The notes: generated by a model from the letters alone, not told the origin. Counted from the first letter of the stretch, positions 16,479-25,655 are shown. The stretch: 28,993 nucleotides of DNA from Paulinella micropora (GCA_009731375.1 BJOX01000167.1:641216-670208), one strand, 5' to 3'. Made by a program: numbers and translations.

Positions 16479-16715
16479 GTGGAATGGCTTCAGTCTCGCC
16501 TAGTGTCCACGTTCACCCAGGAGGTTCGTCAGGGCTGGATCGACTCGCCTTTCTTGTGGTCTAGGCTGGAGATAAGAATCAAGCAAGTGCTGGACTGTCT
16601 ACTTGCCGCTGCTGCCCCCTCTACTTCTACCTCGACCTCATCACAAGACAAAAGCACGGACAAGCCGGCGAAAAACAGCAACAAGGGAAAACAAGATTCG
16701 CCCTCACCAGAAAAG
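16479..16715 (+). CDS. Exon E8 of the satellite-embedded gene (3' end uncertain)
   Basis: The longest exon. After TGCGCAG it reads [20 protein letters not shown], then [19 protein letters not shown], then an alanine/serine/threonine-rich and lysine-rich tail ([26 protein letters not shown]). The first 45 residues look like paired amphipathic helices, the tail like a disordered linker. No GT donor lies at a sensible place. A GC donor after AAG (16716) keeps phase 0, and so does ending at CCCAG (16736). The W-I-x-S...R-L spacing weakly recalls dynein heavy-chain stem sequences, which is not enough to assign the family. Confidence 0.65.
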
Positions 16716-16759
16716 GCACCTACCATACCTACCCAGCTATTTATATACTTATTTGATCT

Positions 16760-16777
16760 CTCTCTATCTATCTTTCC

Positions 16778-16844
<67 letters not shown>

Positions 16845-16889
16845 CATCCATTCATCCATCCATCCATCCATCCATCCATCCATCCATCC

Positions 16890-16984
<95 letters not shown>

Positions 16985-17048
16985 CATCTATCTATCCATC
17001 CATCTATCCATCCATCCATCCATCCATCCATCCATCTATCTATCTATA

Positions 17049-17140
<92 letters not shown>

Positions 17141-17174
17141 CATCCATCCATCCATCCATCCATCCATCCATCCA
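16760..17174 (+). repeat. (CTAT)n with three (CCAT)n blocks
   Basis: Alternating CTAT and CCAT blocks in intron 8, ending at the 5' side of the LINE copy. The IYLS/IHPS open frames are artefacts. Confidence 0.93.
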
Positions 17175-18000
17175 CCATAACAAACGCTCCCCTACAGACC
17201 AAAGAGAATCAAAGTCTATGTTTGTGAAAGAGGGCGAACAGAAGCCTAAAGGGCAGTCATTTCATCGTCCGTCCCTGGTTGACACTGCAAACGACTGGCA
17301 GCTTCAAACCCAGTACACTGGTTCTGAGCAAGCCTTCCTGTCCACATCTGTGTCACTGACCGCCGCCCCGATATTATGTCTGGTCATTGTCTGCCAAGAA
17401 GTGTATACTGATCGAGCTCACGTGCCCGGTCGAGGAAAACATCCTTGACGCACGAGCCTACAAGACCAACCGATACAGTGAGCTTAAGTCTCAGATCGAG
17501 GACAACGGATGGACCTGCCGTCTCGATCAATCGAATGCGGGGCTCGCGGCATGATATCGTTCTCTGTTCATCGATGTCTACGCGCCTTGGGTTTTTCTTA
17601 TTCCCAATCCAAATCGCTTTGCTTCAAGCTATCGTCCTGCGTAGCTCGTTGCTCTTTTGCGATATATCGCTCCTGTGCAGTCAAAAATTGGACTAATCTT
17701 CCTTTAGTCCGTATCGGTGACTGCATTCCGTCATAGCCGTCCAGTGTTGCATAGCCCGGGCTAGGTCCCTTCGGGGGTTTAGGCCTTATACAATGTCATC
17801 ATTGTAGCTTGCGCAAGCTTACAGTGCTCAAAACGCTTGGACTAACGACTTCCTTTTCTTTCTCTTCTTCCTTATCCTCCTCAAGACCCCACTCTCCATT
17901 CCTAGATTGCCTTTTTCTTCAACGACCTACCTCCTCTTCTTTTTTCCAGAACACAGTCTACCCGTGATTCCCATCCCGGACACATGCACAGTACACAAAT
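17175..18000 (+). mobile_element. Degenerate LINE copy, same family as 10852-11668
   Basis: Aligns with the 10852 copy from CAGAAGCCTAAAGGGCAGTC to CAGTACACAAATT. The coding part begins [20 protein letters not shown], but single-base losses shift the frame near 17330 and again around 17370 and 17510, so it is inactive. It keeps about 45 nt more at its 5' side than the other copy and lacks the last 65 nt, including the GACATCTCAT terminus; unrelated sequence starts at 18001. Confidence 0.8.
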
Positions 18001-18345
18001 TGCTGTTGACATTGGTTTGGGGCGGGACATTGGCGATGAAGACCAACCTTCCTAGAGCAAACTGCACCACATGCCAGTTGGCTAGTACCTTGCAATGCTG
18101 CAATGGGTAGCTGTGGCCTTGGGTGTTTCCTTAAGCTCTCCCAAAAAAGGTACTTACCCTGCACTTCGTGCTTGGTAAGTGAATACCCCGGCTGGGGGGC
18201 AGACAGGAAGGCGATGGCAGGCCTGAGCCGAGGATGCCTCCTGGTAGGACGCCTATGGCCTTTGGCTATGCGCGAAGGCAGGCCTGAGCCGAGGATGCCT
18301 CCTGGTAGAACGCCTATGGCCTTTGGCTATGCGACGCTCCTAGAT
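18001..18345. repeat. Islet with a 57-nt tandem duplication
   Basis: Unit GGCAGGCCTGAGCCGAGGAT... through CTTTGGCTATGCG occurs at 18216-18272 and 18277-18333 with one visible difference. The rest is of ordinary composition with no supportable gene. It replaces the missing 3' end of the LINE copy, suggesting a deletion or nested insertion. Confidence 0.7.
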
Positions 18346-18348
18346 GAA

Positions 18349-18350
18349 CA

Positions 18351-18441
<91 letters not shown>

Positions 18442-18560
18442 CATATTTATCTATCTACCTAACTACCTACCTACCTACCTACCTACCTGACCTACCTGAC
18501 CTACCTTACCTACCTTACCTACCTGACCTACCTGACCTACCTTACCTACGTTACCTACCA
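18349..18560 (+). repeat. (CTAT)n passing into (CTAC)n and CTGACCTAC/CTTACCTAC units
   Basis: Pyrimidine-rich array directly upstream of E9, again supplying the pyrimidine tract of an acceptor. Confidence 0.92.
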
Positions 18561-18563
18561 TAG

Positions 18564-18662
18564 GCGAAGTCACACAGCAAGGTTGCGGTGCGTGTTGTGC
18601 GAGCGCTGTCCGAGGGACTTTTAGCGGATCTACGCAAGGCAGTCACAGCTATGCACCAAGCG
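18564..18662 (+). CDS. Exon E9 of the satellite-embedded gene
   Basis: 99 nt, 33 codons, phase 0 to phase 0, between CTACCATAG and CAAGCG/gtatct. It encodes AKSHSKVAVRVVRALSEGLL then ADLRKAVTAMHQA, a strongly helical stretch with heptad-like hydrophobics. An alternative acceptor (CAGCAAG) would start the exon at 18582, also phase 0, shortening it by six residues. The next intron is very short (73 nt including a poly-C run and a 10-N gap). Confidence 0.72.
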
Positions 18663-18735
18663 GTATCTATCTACCCATGTATTCTCCCCCCCCCCCCCCN
18701 NNNNNNNNNCTTTCATTTTTCTTCTTCTCTTTCAG
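18663..18735 (+). other. Short intron 9 with poly-C and a 10-N gap
   Basis: The GTATCT donor is followed by poly-C at 18686-18699, N at 18700-18709, then the best polypyrimidine tract in the window (CTTTCATTTTTCTTCTTCTC) and TTCAG. Confidence 0.75.
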
Positions 18736-18800
18736 GTGGAAAGTGAGTTGACTGTGGATGTTGCGACACCGATAGCGGACCTTGTGGATAATTCCTACAG
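18736..18800 (+). CDS. Exon E10 of the satellite-embedded gene
   Basis: 65 nt between CTCTTTCAG and CCTACAG/gtgtga. Phase 0 in, phase 2 out. It encodes [20 protein letters not shown] then Y. The polypyrimidine tract before it is canonical, which makes this one of the firmest exon starts. The exon tail TTCCTACAG is repeated at the end of E12, a possible sign of local duplication. Confidence 0.72.
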
Positions 18801-18807
18801 GTGTGAA

Positions 18808-18839
18808 GATAGATAGATACGTAGGTGGATAGATAGATG

Positions 18840-18904
<65 letters not shown>

Positions 18905-18954
18905 GTAGATAGATAGATAGAAGTTAGATAGATAGGTAGGTGGATAGATAGATG

Positions 18955-18986
<32 letters not shown>

Positions 18987-19112
18987 CATAGATAGATAGA
19001 TAGATAGATGGATAGATGGATGGATGGATGGATGGATATATACATATATATATATGTATATATATATAATATGTGTATACATATATATATATATATGTAT
19101 ATATGTATATAC

Positions 19113-19162
<50 letters not shown>
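18808..19162 (+). repeat. (GATA)n, (TA)n and (GA)n tracts of intron 10
   Basis: GATA array to about 19035, TA-rich 19037-19115, and GA repeats to the E11 acceptor. Tract orientation (GATA, purine-rich) is opposite to that before E1, E4 and E9. Confidence 0.93.
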
Positions 19163-19170
<8 letters not shown>

Positions 19171-19196
19171 TAAATGATGTGATGTCGGCTCTCCGC
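19163..19196 (+). CDS. Exon E11, a microexon between (GA)n tracts
   Basis: 34 nt. One base completes an arginine codon from E10, followed by [11 protein letters not shown], phase 0 at CTCCGC/gtgaaa. The acceptor lies inside (GA)n, where every second base offers an AG; I chose the one that keeps phase, so the start is a guess within a few dinucleotides. The missing pyrimidine tract is unusual. Confidence 0.45.
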
Positions 19197-19198
19197 GT

Positions 19199-19249
<51 letters not shown>
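19197..19249 (+). repeat. (GA)n tract
   Basis: Intron 11, almost entirely GA; only about 53 nt. Confidence 0.85.
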
Positions 19250-19256
<7 letters not shown>

Positions 19257-19290
19257 GGAATGTACTGCCCCTAGCAGCGTCTTCCTACAG
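19250..19290 (+). CDS. Possible exon E12
   Basis: Non-repetitive segment between GA tracts ending TCCTACAG/gtatgc. If spliced from phase 0 it reads [13 protein letters not shown] and leaves phase 2, which fits E13. Alternatively the CAG here is an acceptor and the following GTATGCGGGAGGCGCTGTTC is a decayed copy of the E13 head. Both readings are possible and could both be true. Confidence 0.35.
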
Positions 19291-19309
19291 GTATGCGGGA
19301 GGCGCTGTT

Positions 19310-19358
<49 letters not shown>

Positions 19359-19507
19359 NNNNNNNNNNNNNNNNNNNNNNNNNNNNNNNNNNNNNNNNNN
19401 NNNNNNNNNNNNNNNNNNNNNNNNNNNNNNNNNNNNNNNNNNNNNNNNNNNNNNNNNNNNNNNNNNNNNNNNNNNNNNNNNNNNNNNNNNNNNNNNNNNN
19501 NNNNNNN

Positions 19508-19606
<99 letters not shown>

Positions 19607-19673
19607 GTCTCTCTCTCCCTCTCCCTCTCTCTCTCTCTCAGGTGGGCGGCGGCACTGTCTGTTGTTCTCTCTA

Positions 19674-19749
<76 letters not shown>

Positions 19750-19759
19750 ACACACACAG
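19291..19759 (+). repeat. Intron 12: (GA)n, gap, (CT)n, (TA)n and two E13-head copies
   Basis: The sequence has an E13-like head at 19291-19311, (GA)n to 19358, N at 19359-19507, (CT)n to 19640, a second E13-like head at 19642-19669 (GTGGGCGGCGGCACTGTCTG), then (CT)n and (TA)n to the acceptor CACACACAG. The GA and CT tracts are complementary and could pair in the transcript. Confidence 0.85.
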
Positions 19760-19901
19760 GTGGGCACAGGCGCTGTCTGAAGTTCTGGCCGCGCCCGCCG
19801 TGCTCGACGCACTTCAGAGCAGCCGCAGACAGGCCGCCGCGGAAGAGAAGGCGCTGGAGGACGCGCTGGCTCTCGTGACAGAAGCCACACAGCTCCGTGA
19901 G
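19760..19901 (+). CDS. Exon E13 of the satellite-embedded gene
   Basis: 142 nt between CACACACAG and CGTGAG/gtcatg. One base completes a codon from the previous exon; then WAQALSEVLAAPAVLDALQS, SRRQAAAEEKALEDALALVT and EATQLRE, phase 0. GC-rich, alanine- and glutamate-rich, likely a long helix or coiled coil. If the donor were not used the frame would end three codons later (VMH, TGA at 19911-19913), so this could in principle be a C terminus; however E14 joins the donor in frame with a good branch-point-like sequence. Confidence 0.72.
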
Positions 19902-20443
19902 GTCATGCATTGAAATCTTAAAAAAAAACAAAAAAAAAAAGAAAAAAAAAAAAAGTTCTAAGTATTCTACCCTGATAGTTCATACAAAGCGATTCTATTT
20001 GATATGACAATTCTACCTCAGAGCGTATGGTTTGGCTTATGAGCCGTTCTGATTCTATATCTTTTCTAAGGTATGTATGTATGTATGTATGTATGTATGT
20101 ATGTATGTACGTATGTATGTATCCATGTATGTATGTATGTATGTATGTATGTATGTATGTATGTGGTCAGTCTAACAATTCCGCCCACTCCAACTTCCGG
20201 CCACTTTGACTGTGGCCCCTCGTTTTTCACCGTAACAATGACTGTCTATGAATGTTGGGACATGAGAAGAAAAAAAAAAAATCCTCAGCGAAAATTCCCC
20301 CTTTTTTGCGGGTGGCCGGAGCTTTTTTTTGAGGGTTTTCAACAAACGAGCGCTTCTTGCGACCAATTTGTTGATGGCCGGAATACTCAGACAAACCTTA
20401 ACTGGTTTATCTTTATATCAATTCTAATTGCTTTCGTCTATAG
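19902..20443 (+). other. Intron 13: A-rich run, (GTAT)n and an unassigned islet
   Basis: A-rich run at about 19917-19954, an islet to 20070, (GTAT)n to 20163 that starts from a donor-like CTAAG/GTATGT, then 280 nt of ordinary sequence ending CTAATTGCTTTCGTCTATAG, a convincing branch point plus acceptor. No gene is seen in the islets. Confidence 0.7.
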
Positions 20444-20481
20444 GTGCTACTGCAACAAAGAGATGCTTTTCGACTGTTCTG
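20444..20481 (+). CDS. Exon E14 of the satellite-embedded gene
   Basis: 38 nt after CGTCTATAG, ending TTCTG/gtatgt. It encodes VLLQQRDAFRLF plus two bases of a tryptophan codon completed by E15. Phase 0 in, phase 2 out. The donor passes straight into (GTAT)n. Confidence 0.7.
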
Positions 20482-20619
20482 GTATGTATGTATGTATGTA
20501 TGTATGTATGTATGTATGTATTATGTATGTATGTATGTATGTATGTATGTATGTATGTGCATACATGCATGCATGTATGCATGTATGTATGTATGTATGT
20601 ATGCATGTATGCATGTATG

Positions 20620-20653
<34 letters not shown>

Positions 20654-20817
20654 GGGCCTATCAATTCATACTTGGTCTGTATGTATGTATGTATGTGTGT
20701 GTGTATGTATGTATGTATGTATGTATGTATGTATATAGGGCCTATCAATTCATACTAAACCGGCCTGATCTGTATGTATGTATGTATGTATGTATGTATG
20801 TATATATATGCATGTAG
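20482..20817 (+). repeat. (TATG)n intron with two truncated E15 heads
   Basis: Copies at 20655-20676 (AYQFIL) and 20739-20770 ([11 protein letters not shown]) each follow TAG and then dissolve into (GTAT)n, like the partial copies upstream of E5. Confidence 0.88.
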
Positions 20818-20881
20818 GGCGTATGAATTCATGCTCAACCGCCCTTTTCTACTATCGCGCTTCATGGTACTGGACATGTAT
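20818..20881 (+). CDS. Exon E15 of the satellite-embedded gene
   Basis: After GCATGTAG one base completes W, then AYEFMLNRPFLLSRFMVLD, MY, and a donor GTATAT (phase 0) or, four bases earlier, GTATGT (phase 2). Because the donor is embedded in a GTAT repeat, donors occur in several phases. The AF...F...L.RP pattern across E14/E15 resembles a motif of dynein heavy-chain stems (AF-L-L-x-x-F-x-x-L-L-x-R-P); weak support for that family. Confidence 0.65.
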
Positions 20882-21492
20882 GTATATATGTATGCATGTA
20901 TGTATGTATGTATGTATGTACAACCGCTTTTTTCTACTATCCCGCTTCATGGTACTTGACATGTATGTATGCATGTATGCATGTATGCATGCATGTATGT
21001 ATGTATGTATGTATGTATGTATGCATGCATGTATGCATGCATGTATGTATGTATGTATGTATGTATGTATGTACGTACGTTTCCTTTGTATTTTCTACTA
21101 TCGCGCTTCATGGTACTTGACATGTATGTATGTATGTATGCATGTATGTATGTATGCATGTATGTATGCATGTATGCATGTATGCATGTATGTATGCATG
21201 TATGTATGTATGTATGTATGTATGTATGTATGTATGTACCTACGTACGTATGTATGTAAGTATGCACGTATGTATGTACGTATGTATGTATGTATGTATG
21301 TATGTATGTATGTATGTATGTATGTATGTATGTATGTACGTACGTACGTATGTACGTATGTATGTATATATGTACGTATGTATGTATGTATGTATGTATG
21401 TATGTATGTATGTACGTATGTACGTATGTACGTATGTATGTATGGTATATATCTATGTACGTATGTATGTATGTATGTATGTACGTATGTAG
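20882..21492 (+). repeat. (TATG)n intron with two E15-tail copies
   Basis: Copies of the E15 3' part at 20921-20962 (from AACCGC) and 21091-21123 (from TTTTCTACTATCGCGC) lie downstream, each ending in GACATGTATG. Neither has an AG acceptor directly before it. GTAC variants are frequent from 21235 on. Confidence 0.88.
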
Positions 21493-21518
21493 GACGAAGC
21501 ACTCACTACTTTCCGTGC
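21493..21518 (+). CDS. Exon E16, a 26-nt microexon (or 21493-21547)
   Basis: After [15 protein letters not shown] plus two bases, donor gtcctg, phase 2, which fits E17. A longer version to 21547 (adding [10 protein letters not shown], donor gtcatt) leaves phase 1 and would fit E18 directly, skipping E17. Both are phase-consistent and might be alternative forms. The upstream (TATG)n supplies the acceptor. Confidence 0.45.
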
Positions 21519-21550
21519 GTCCTGGAAACCCACACCAACAGGAGACGGTC

Positions 21551-21614
<64 letters not shown>

Positions 21615-21655
21615 CCTACTTACCTACCTACCTACCTACCTACCTATCTACCTAC

Positions 21656-21699
<44 letters not shown>

Positions 21700-21700
21700 A

Positions 21701-21737
<37 letters not shown>

Positions 21738-21781
21738 GTCTGTTCTGTCTGTTCTGTCTATCTGTCTATCTGTCTATTTAT

Positions 21782-21843
<62 letters not shown>

Positions 21844-21851
21844 GTCCATCT
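21551..21851 (+). repeat. (CTAT)n/(CTAC)n array with TGTTCTGTC units
   Basis: Array at the start of intron 16, ending where dispersed repeat B copy 2 begins. Confidence 0.93.
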
Positions 21852-22130
21852 GGAATAAAACCCACAGTGCTCTGTCGGTTTATACTAGACTGTCGAACAG
21901 TCTCGAAACTCCATCTGCTTACTGGGTCCTCTGTAATGGAGGTGGGAGCTCGTTCTGCAAGGGGCGCTTATGGAACGAGCCCTGGCCCCGCCTGTACTAG
22001 GGAGCTTTGGTATCTCCCTTCCGTGCAAACATCACGGCTTAGCTGGGCATCGGGTTAATACTTTACCCACAGACTTCCTTGGTTGACGAAATCAGAAGCT
22101 CCTTTTTTCTGACATTAGTCGATATCTCAT
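21852..22130 (+). mobile_element. Dispersed repeat B, copy 2 (5'-truncated)
   Basis: Starts at GGAATAAAACCC and runs to the terminal CGATATCTCAT. Unlike the other copies it has no (CTAT)n tail but is joined directly to copy 3. Confidence 0.85.
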
Positions 22131-22657
22131 CTGTTGATCTCATCACTTACTCCACGGAGTGAACCAAGGCCACTTGAGGTGTCACTGACCCTCCCTTTGG
22201 GCTTGGATTTTTTGAAATGGGTGCCATGTGTCGACAGACAGAGAATTAGGGATGGTGTGGGTGTGCTGGGCCCGTGGTGGGGTGCCTTATGTGTGCCTAG
22301 CCATACGCCTATAAGTCACGTGCCGAAATAGCGACGGGAAGCACAATCCTGTTCCTCAGAGTGCCCTTTCTCTCTTGTTGAGCCCGGAATAAAACCCACA
22401 GTTCTCTGTCGGTTTATACTAGACTGTCGAACAGTCTCGAAACTCCATCTGCTTACTGGGTCCTCTGCAATGGAGGTGGGAGCTCGTTCTGCAAGGGGCG
22501 CTTATGGAACGAGCCCTGGCCCCGCCTGGTACTAGGGAGGTTTTGGTATTGCCTGTATCAGTCCCTTCCGTGCAAACATCACGGCTTAGCTGGGCATCGG
22601 GTTAATACTTTACCCACAGACTCCCTTGGTTGACCAAATCATTAGTCGATATCTCAT
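22131..22657 (+). mobile_element. Dispersed repeat B, copy 3 (longest)
   Basis: About 527 nt. It includes a 5' part not seen in other copies (CTCCACGGAGTGAACC, CTTGAGGTGTCACTGACC), then the blocks shared with copy 1, ending ATATCTCAT followed by (CTAT)n. It lacks the AGAAGCTCCTTTTTTCTGAC block near the end. No open frame suggests a protein. Confidence 0.85.
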
Positions 22658-22678
22658 CTATCTATCTATCTATCTATC

Positions 22679-22749
<71 letters not shown>

Positions 22750-22830
22750 CATCCATCCATCCATCCATCCATCTATCCATCTATCCATCCATCCATCCAT
22801 CCATCCATCCATCCATCCATCCATCCATCC

Positions 22831-22895
<65 letters not shown>

Positions 22896-22918
22896 CCTAT
22901 CTACCTATCTATCCATCC

Positions 22919-22956
<38 letters not shown>

Positions 22957-23047
22957 ATCCATCTATCCATCCATCCATCCCTCCATCCATCCATCCATTC
23001 ATCGATATCCACCTATCTATCTACCTACCCATCTACCTTCCAACGGT

Positions 23048-23120
<73 letters not shown>

Positions 23121-23209
23121 ATATCTATCTATATATCTATCTATCTTGCCATCTATCTACCCATCTATCCATCTATCTATTCATCTATTCATCTATCTAT
23201 CTATCTATA

Positions 23210-23270
<61 letters not shown>

Positions 23271-23280
23271 ATCTTTATAT

Positions 23281-23329
<49 letters not shown>

Positions 23330-23590
23330 CATCTATCTACCTATCTTTCTACCTATCTATCTGTACGTAGGTAGTGCTAGGCTCATTTTGCTTGAGGCTG
23401 CAACATGATTCAATAGTCTATCCGTCTATGTTTCCATCTATCTACCTATCTATCTACCTATCTGTCTATACAAAGGTAGCGATAAGATCATGCTGCTTTG
23501 AGCTACAACAGATGATTCATCTATCTATTCATCTATCTATTCATCTATCTATTCATCTATCTATTCATCTATCTACCTATCTACCTATTC
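22658..23590 (+). repeat. (CTAT)n/(CCAT)n/(CTTT)n array with two copies of a 50-bp unit
   Basis: Mixed tetranucleotides. Islets at 23364-23412 and 23468-23519 are diverged copies of a unit related to 23757-23814 (GTAGCGCTAGGATCATGCTT type, ending GATGATTCA). Confidence 0.88.
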
Positions 23591-23745
23591 AAAGACCCCA
23601 CAAGAGAACACGCGTAGAACCGTCAGACTGCATAAATTCGGAGCCTAGTGCTCATTCCCAGCCCGCTACCCAGTCGCCGATTGGCGTCGGGGTGGAATGG
23701 ATGCCTATGCCTTCATATGCACACTTGATAAACCAAACATATCTA
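23591..23745. other. Non-repetitive islet in intron 16
   Basis: 155 nt of ordinary sequence, open in one forward frame (KRTRVEPSDCINSEPSAHSQ) but without a plausible donor. Not called as an exon. Confidence 0.4.
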
Positions 23746-23756
23746 CCTATCTATCC

Positions 23757-23986
23757 TATACGTAGGTAGCGCTAGGATCATGCTTCTCGGGACTCCAACA
23801 GATGATTCAATAGTGAAATTTGATCTCAAAGGATCTAGTTTGTGGAGGTCTCTCTCTCTCTCTCTCTCTCTCTCTGTCCAATAGTGAAATTTGATCTCAA
23901 AGCATCTAGTTTGTGGAGATCTCTCTCTCTCTCTCTCTCTCTCTCCAATAGTGAAATTTGATCTCAAAGCATCTAGCTTGTGGAGG

Positions 23987-24020
<34 letters not shown>

Positions 24021-24110
24021 TCTATATATATATACTATATATATATATAGATGTAGATGTTATATATACTATATATATATACATATATAGATATATATAT
24101 ATATATATTA
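23757..24110 (+). repeat. Tandem 67-71-bp units with (CT)n, then (TA)n
   Basis: Three copies of CAATAGTGAAATTTGATCTC...GTGGAG(G/A)TC followed by (TC)n start at 23808, 23879 and 23946. TA-rich repeats follow, up to the E17 acceptor. Confidence 0.9.
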
Positions 24111-24111
24111 G

Positions 24112-24149
24112 GTCAGAGCTCAGACTTCTACAAAACCTGTCGGAAATAG
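24112..24149 (+). CDS. Exon E17 of the satellite-embedded gene
   Basis: 38 nt between ATATATATTAG and GAAATAG/gtattt. One base completes a codon from E16, then SELRLLQNLSEI, leaving one base (phase 1), exactly what E18 needs to form a glutamate codon. The joined segment is strongly helical. Confidence 0.6.
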
Positions 24150-24175
24150 GTATTTAAAGATTGTATGTATATATG

Positions 24176-24177
<2 letters not shown>

Positions 24178-24251
<74 letters not shown>

Positions 24252-24276
24252 CATCTATCCATCTATCCATCTATCC

Positions 24277-24333
<57 letters not shown>

Positions 24334-24362
24334 CCTACCTACCTACCTACCTACCTATCTAC

Positions 24363-24393
<31 letters not shown>

Positions 24394-24444
24394 CCTATCT
24401 ATCTATCTATCTATCTATCCATCTATCCATCTATCCATCTATCC

Positions 24445-24477
<33 letters not shown>

Positions 24478-24667
24478 CCCTATCTGAAGGAGTGGGGTAC
24501 GTTAGCTAATTACACTGCGGAGTGTCAAAGAAGTGTGCTATCTATCTATCTATCTATCTATCTATCCATCTATCCATCTATCCATCCATCTATCTATCTA
24601 TCCATCTATCTATCCATCTATCTATCCATCTATCTATCCATCCATCCATCCATCCATCCATCCATCC

Positions 24668-24751
<84 letters not shown>
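24178..24751 (+). repeat. (CTAT)n/(CCAT)n/(CTAC)n arrays
   Basis: Two arrays separated by an islet at about 24479-24537 with no clear gene; the second ends at repeat B copy 4. Confidence 0.93.
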
Positions 24752-25104
24752 CGAAATAGCGACGGGAAGCACAATCCTGTTCCCTCAGGGTGCCCTTTCT
24801 CGCTTGTTGAGCCCGGAATAAAACCCACAGTGCTCTGTCGGTTTATACTAGACTGTCGAACAGTCTCGAAACTCCATCTGCTTACTGGGCCCTCTGTAAT
24901 GGAGGTGGGAGCTCGTTCTGCAAGGGGCGCTTTATGGAACGAGCCCTGGCCCCGCCTGGTACTAGGGAGCTTTGGTATCGCCTGTATCAGTCCCTTCCGT
25001 GCAAACATCACGGCTTAGCTGGGCATCGGGTTAATACTTTACCCACAGACTTCCTTGGTTGACGAAATCAGAAGCTCCTTTTTTCTGACATTAGTCGATA
25101 TCTC

Positions 25105-25106
<2 letters not shown>
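24752..25106 (+). mobile_element. Dispersed repeat B, copy 4
   Basis: Begins at CGAAATAGCGACGGGAAGC and continues to the terminal CGATATCTCAT plus (CTAT)n. 5'-truncated. Confidence 0.88.
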
Positions 25107-25166
<60 letters not shown>

Positions 25167-25177
25167 TCTATCTGCAG

Positions 25178-25229
25178 AGGAAATCATGAAGATATTCGAG
25201 GCAAAGAAAGACCCACCACCCCCCGCTAG
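25178..25229 (+). CDS. Exon E18 of the satellite-embedded gene
   Basis: 52 nt between TATCTGCAG and GCTAG/gtttgt. Two bases complete a glutamate codon, then EIMKIFEAKKDPPPPA and two bases (phase 2). The helix followed by KDPPPP resembles the I-F-E-x-x-K-D-x-P-P segment seen in dynein heavy-chain stems; suggestive only. Confidence 0.72.
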
Positions 25230-25552
25230 GTTTGTATGTATGTATGTATGTATGTATGTATGTTTGCATGTATGCATGCATGCATGTATGTATGTATGTA
25301 TGTATGTATGTATGTATGTATGTATGCATGTATGTATGTATGCATGCATGCATGTATGTATATATGCATGTATGTATGTATGTATGTATGTATGTATGTA
25401 TGTATGTATGTATGTATGTATGTATGCATGCATGCATGCATGTATATATGCATGTATGTATGTATGATCTATGTATGTATTTATGTATGTATGTATGCAT
25501 GCATGTGTGTATGTGTGTATGTGTGTATGTGTGTATGCATGTATGTATGTAG
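25230..25552 (+). repeat. (TATG)n intron 17
   Basis: Almost pure TATG/CATG repeat from donor to acceptor, with no exon copies recognised. Confidence 0.93.
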
Positions 25553-25605
25553 TCGCGAAGTTTTAAATTTCGCCCCTGACTGGAGGCGGGTTCAGGAAGT
25601 TCGAG
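25553..25605 (+). CDS. Exon E19 of the satellite-embedded gene
   Basis: 53 nt between TATGTATGTAG and GTTCGAG/gttttt. One base completes a serine codon, then REVLNFAPDWRRVQEVR and one base (phase 1). The junction with E18 is in frame without adjustment. The charged, aromatic composition is clearly protein-like. Confidence 0.75.
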
Positions 25606-25615
25606 GTTTTTATCC

Positions 25616-25655
<40 letters not shown>

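Noticed and set aside
18103-18462. 119-codon frame over the 57-nt duplication
   Set aside because: It runs into (CTAT)n, and the two copies of the duplication are read in different frames within it, so no protein repeat is preserved.
20022-20070. Possible exon (MVWLMSRSDSISFLR) with AG before and CTAAG/GTATGT after
   Set aside because: It would need phase 1 in and phase 2 out, whereas E13 leaves phase 0 and E14 enters in phase 0; the phase-0 frame contains TGA.
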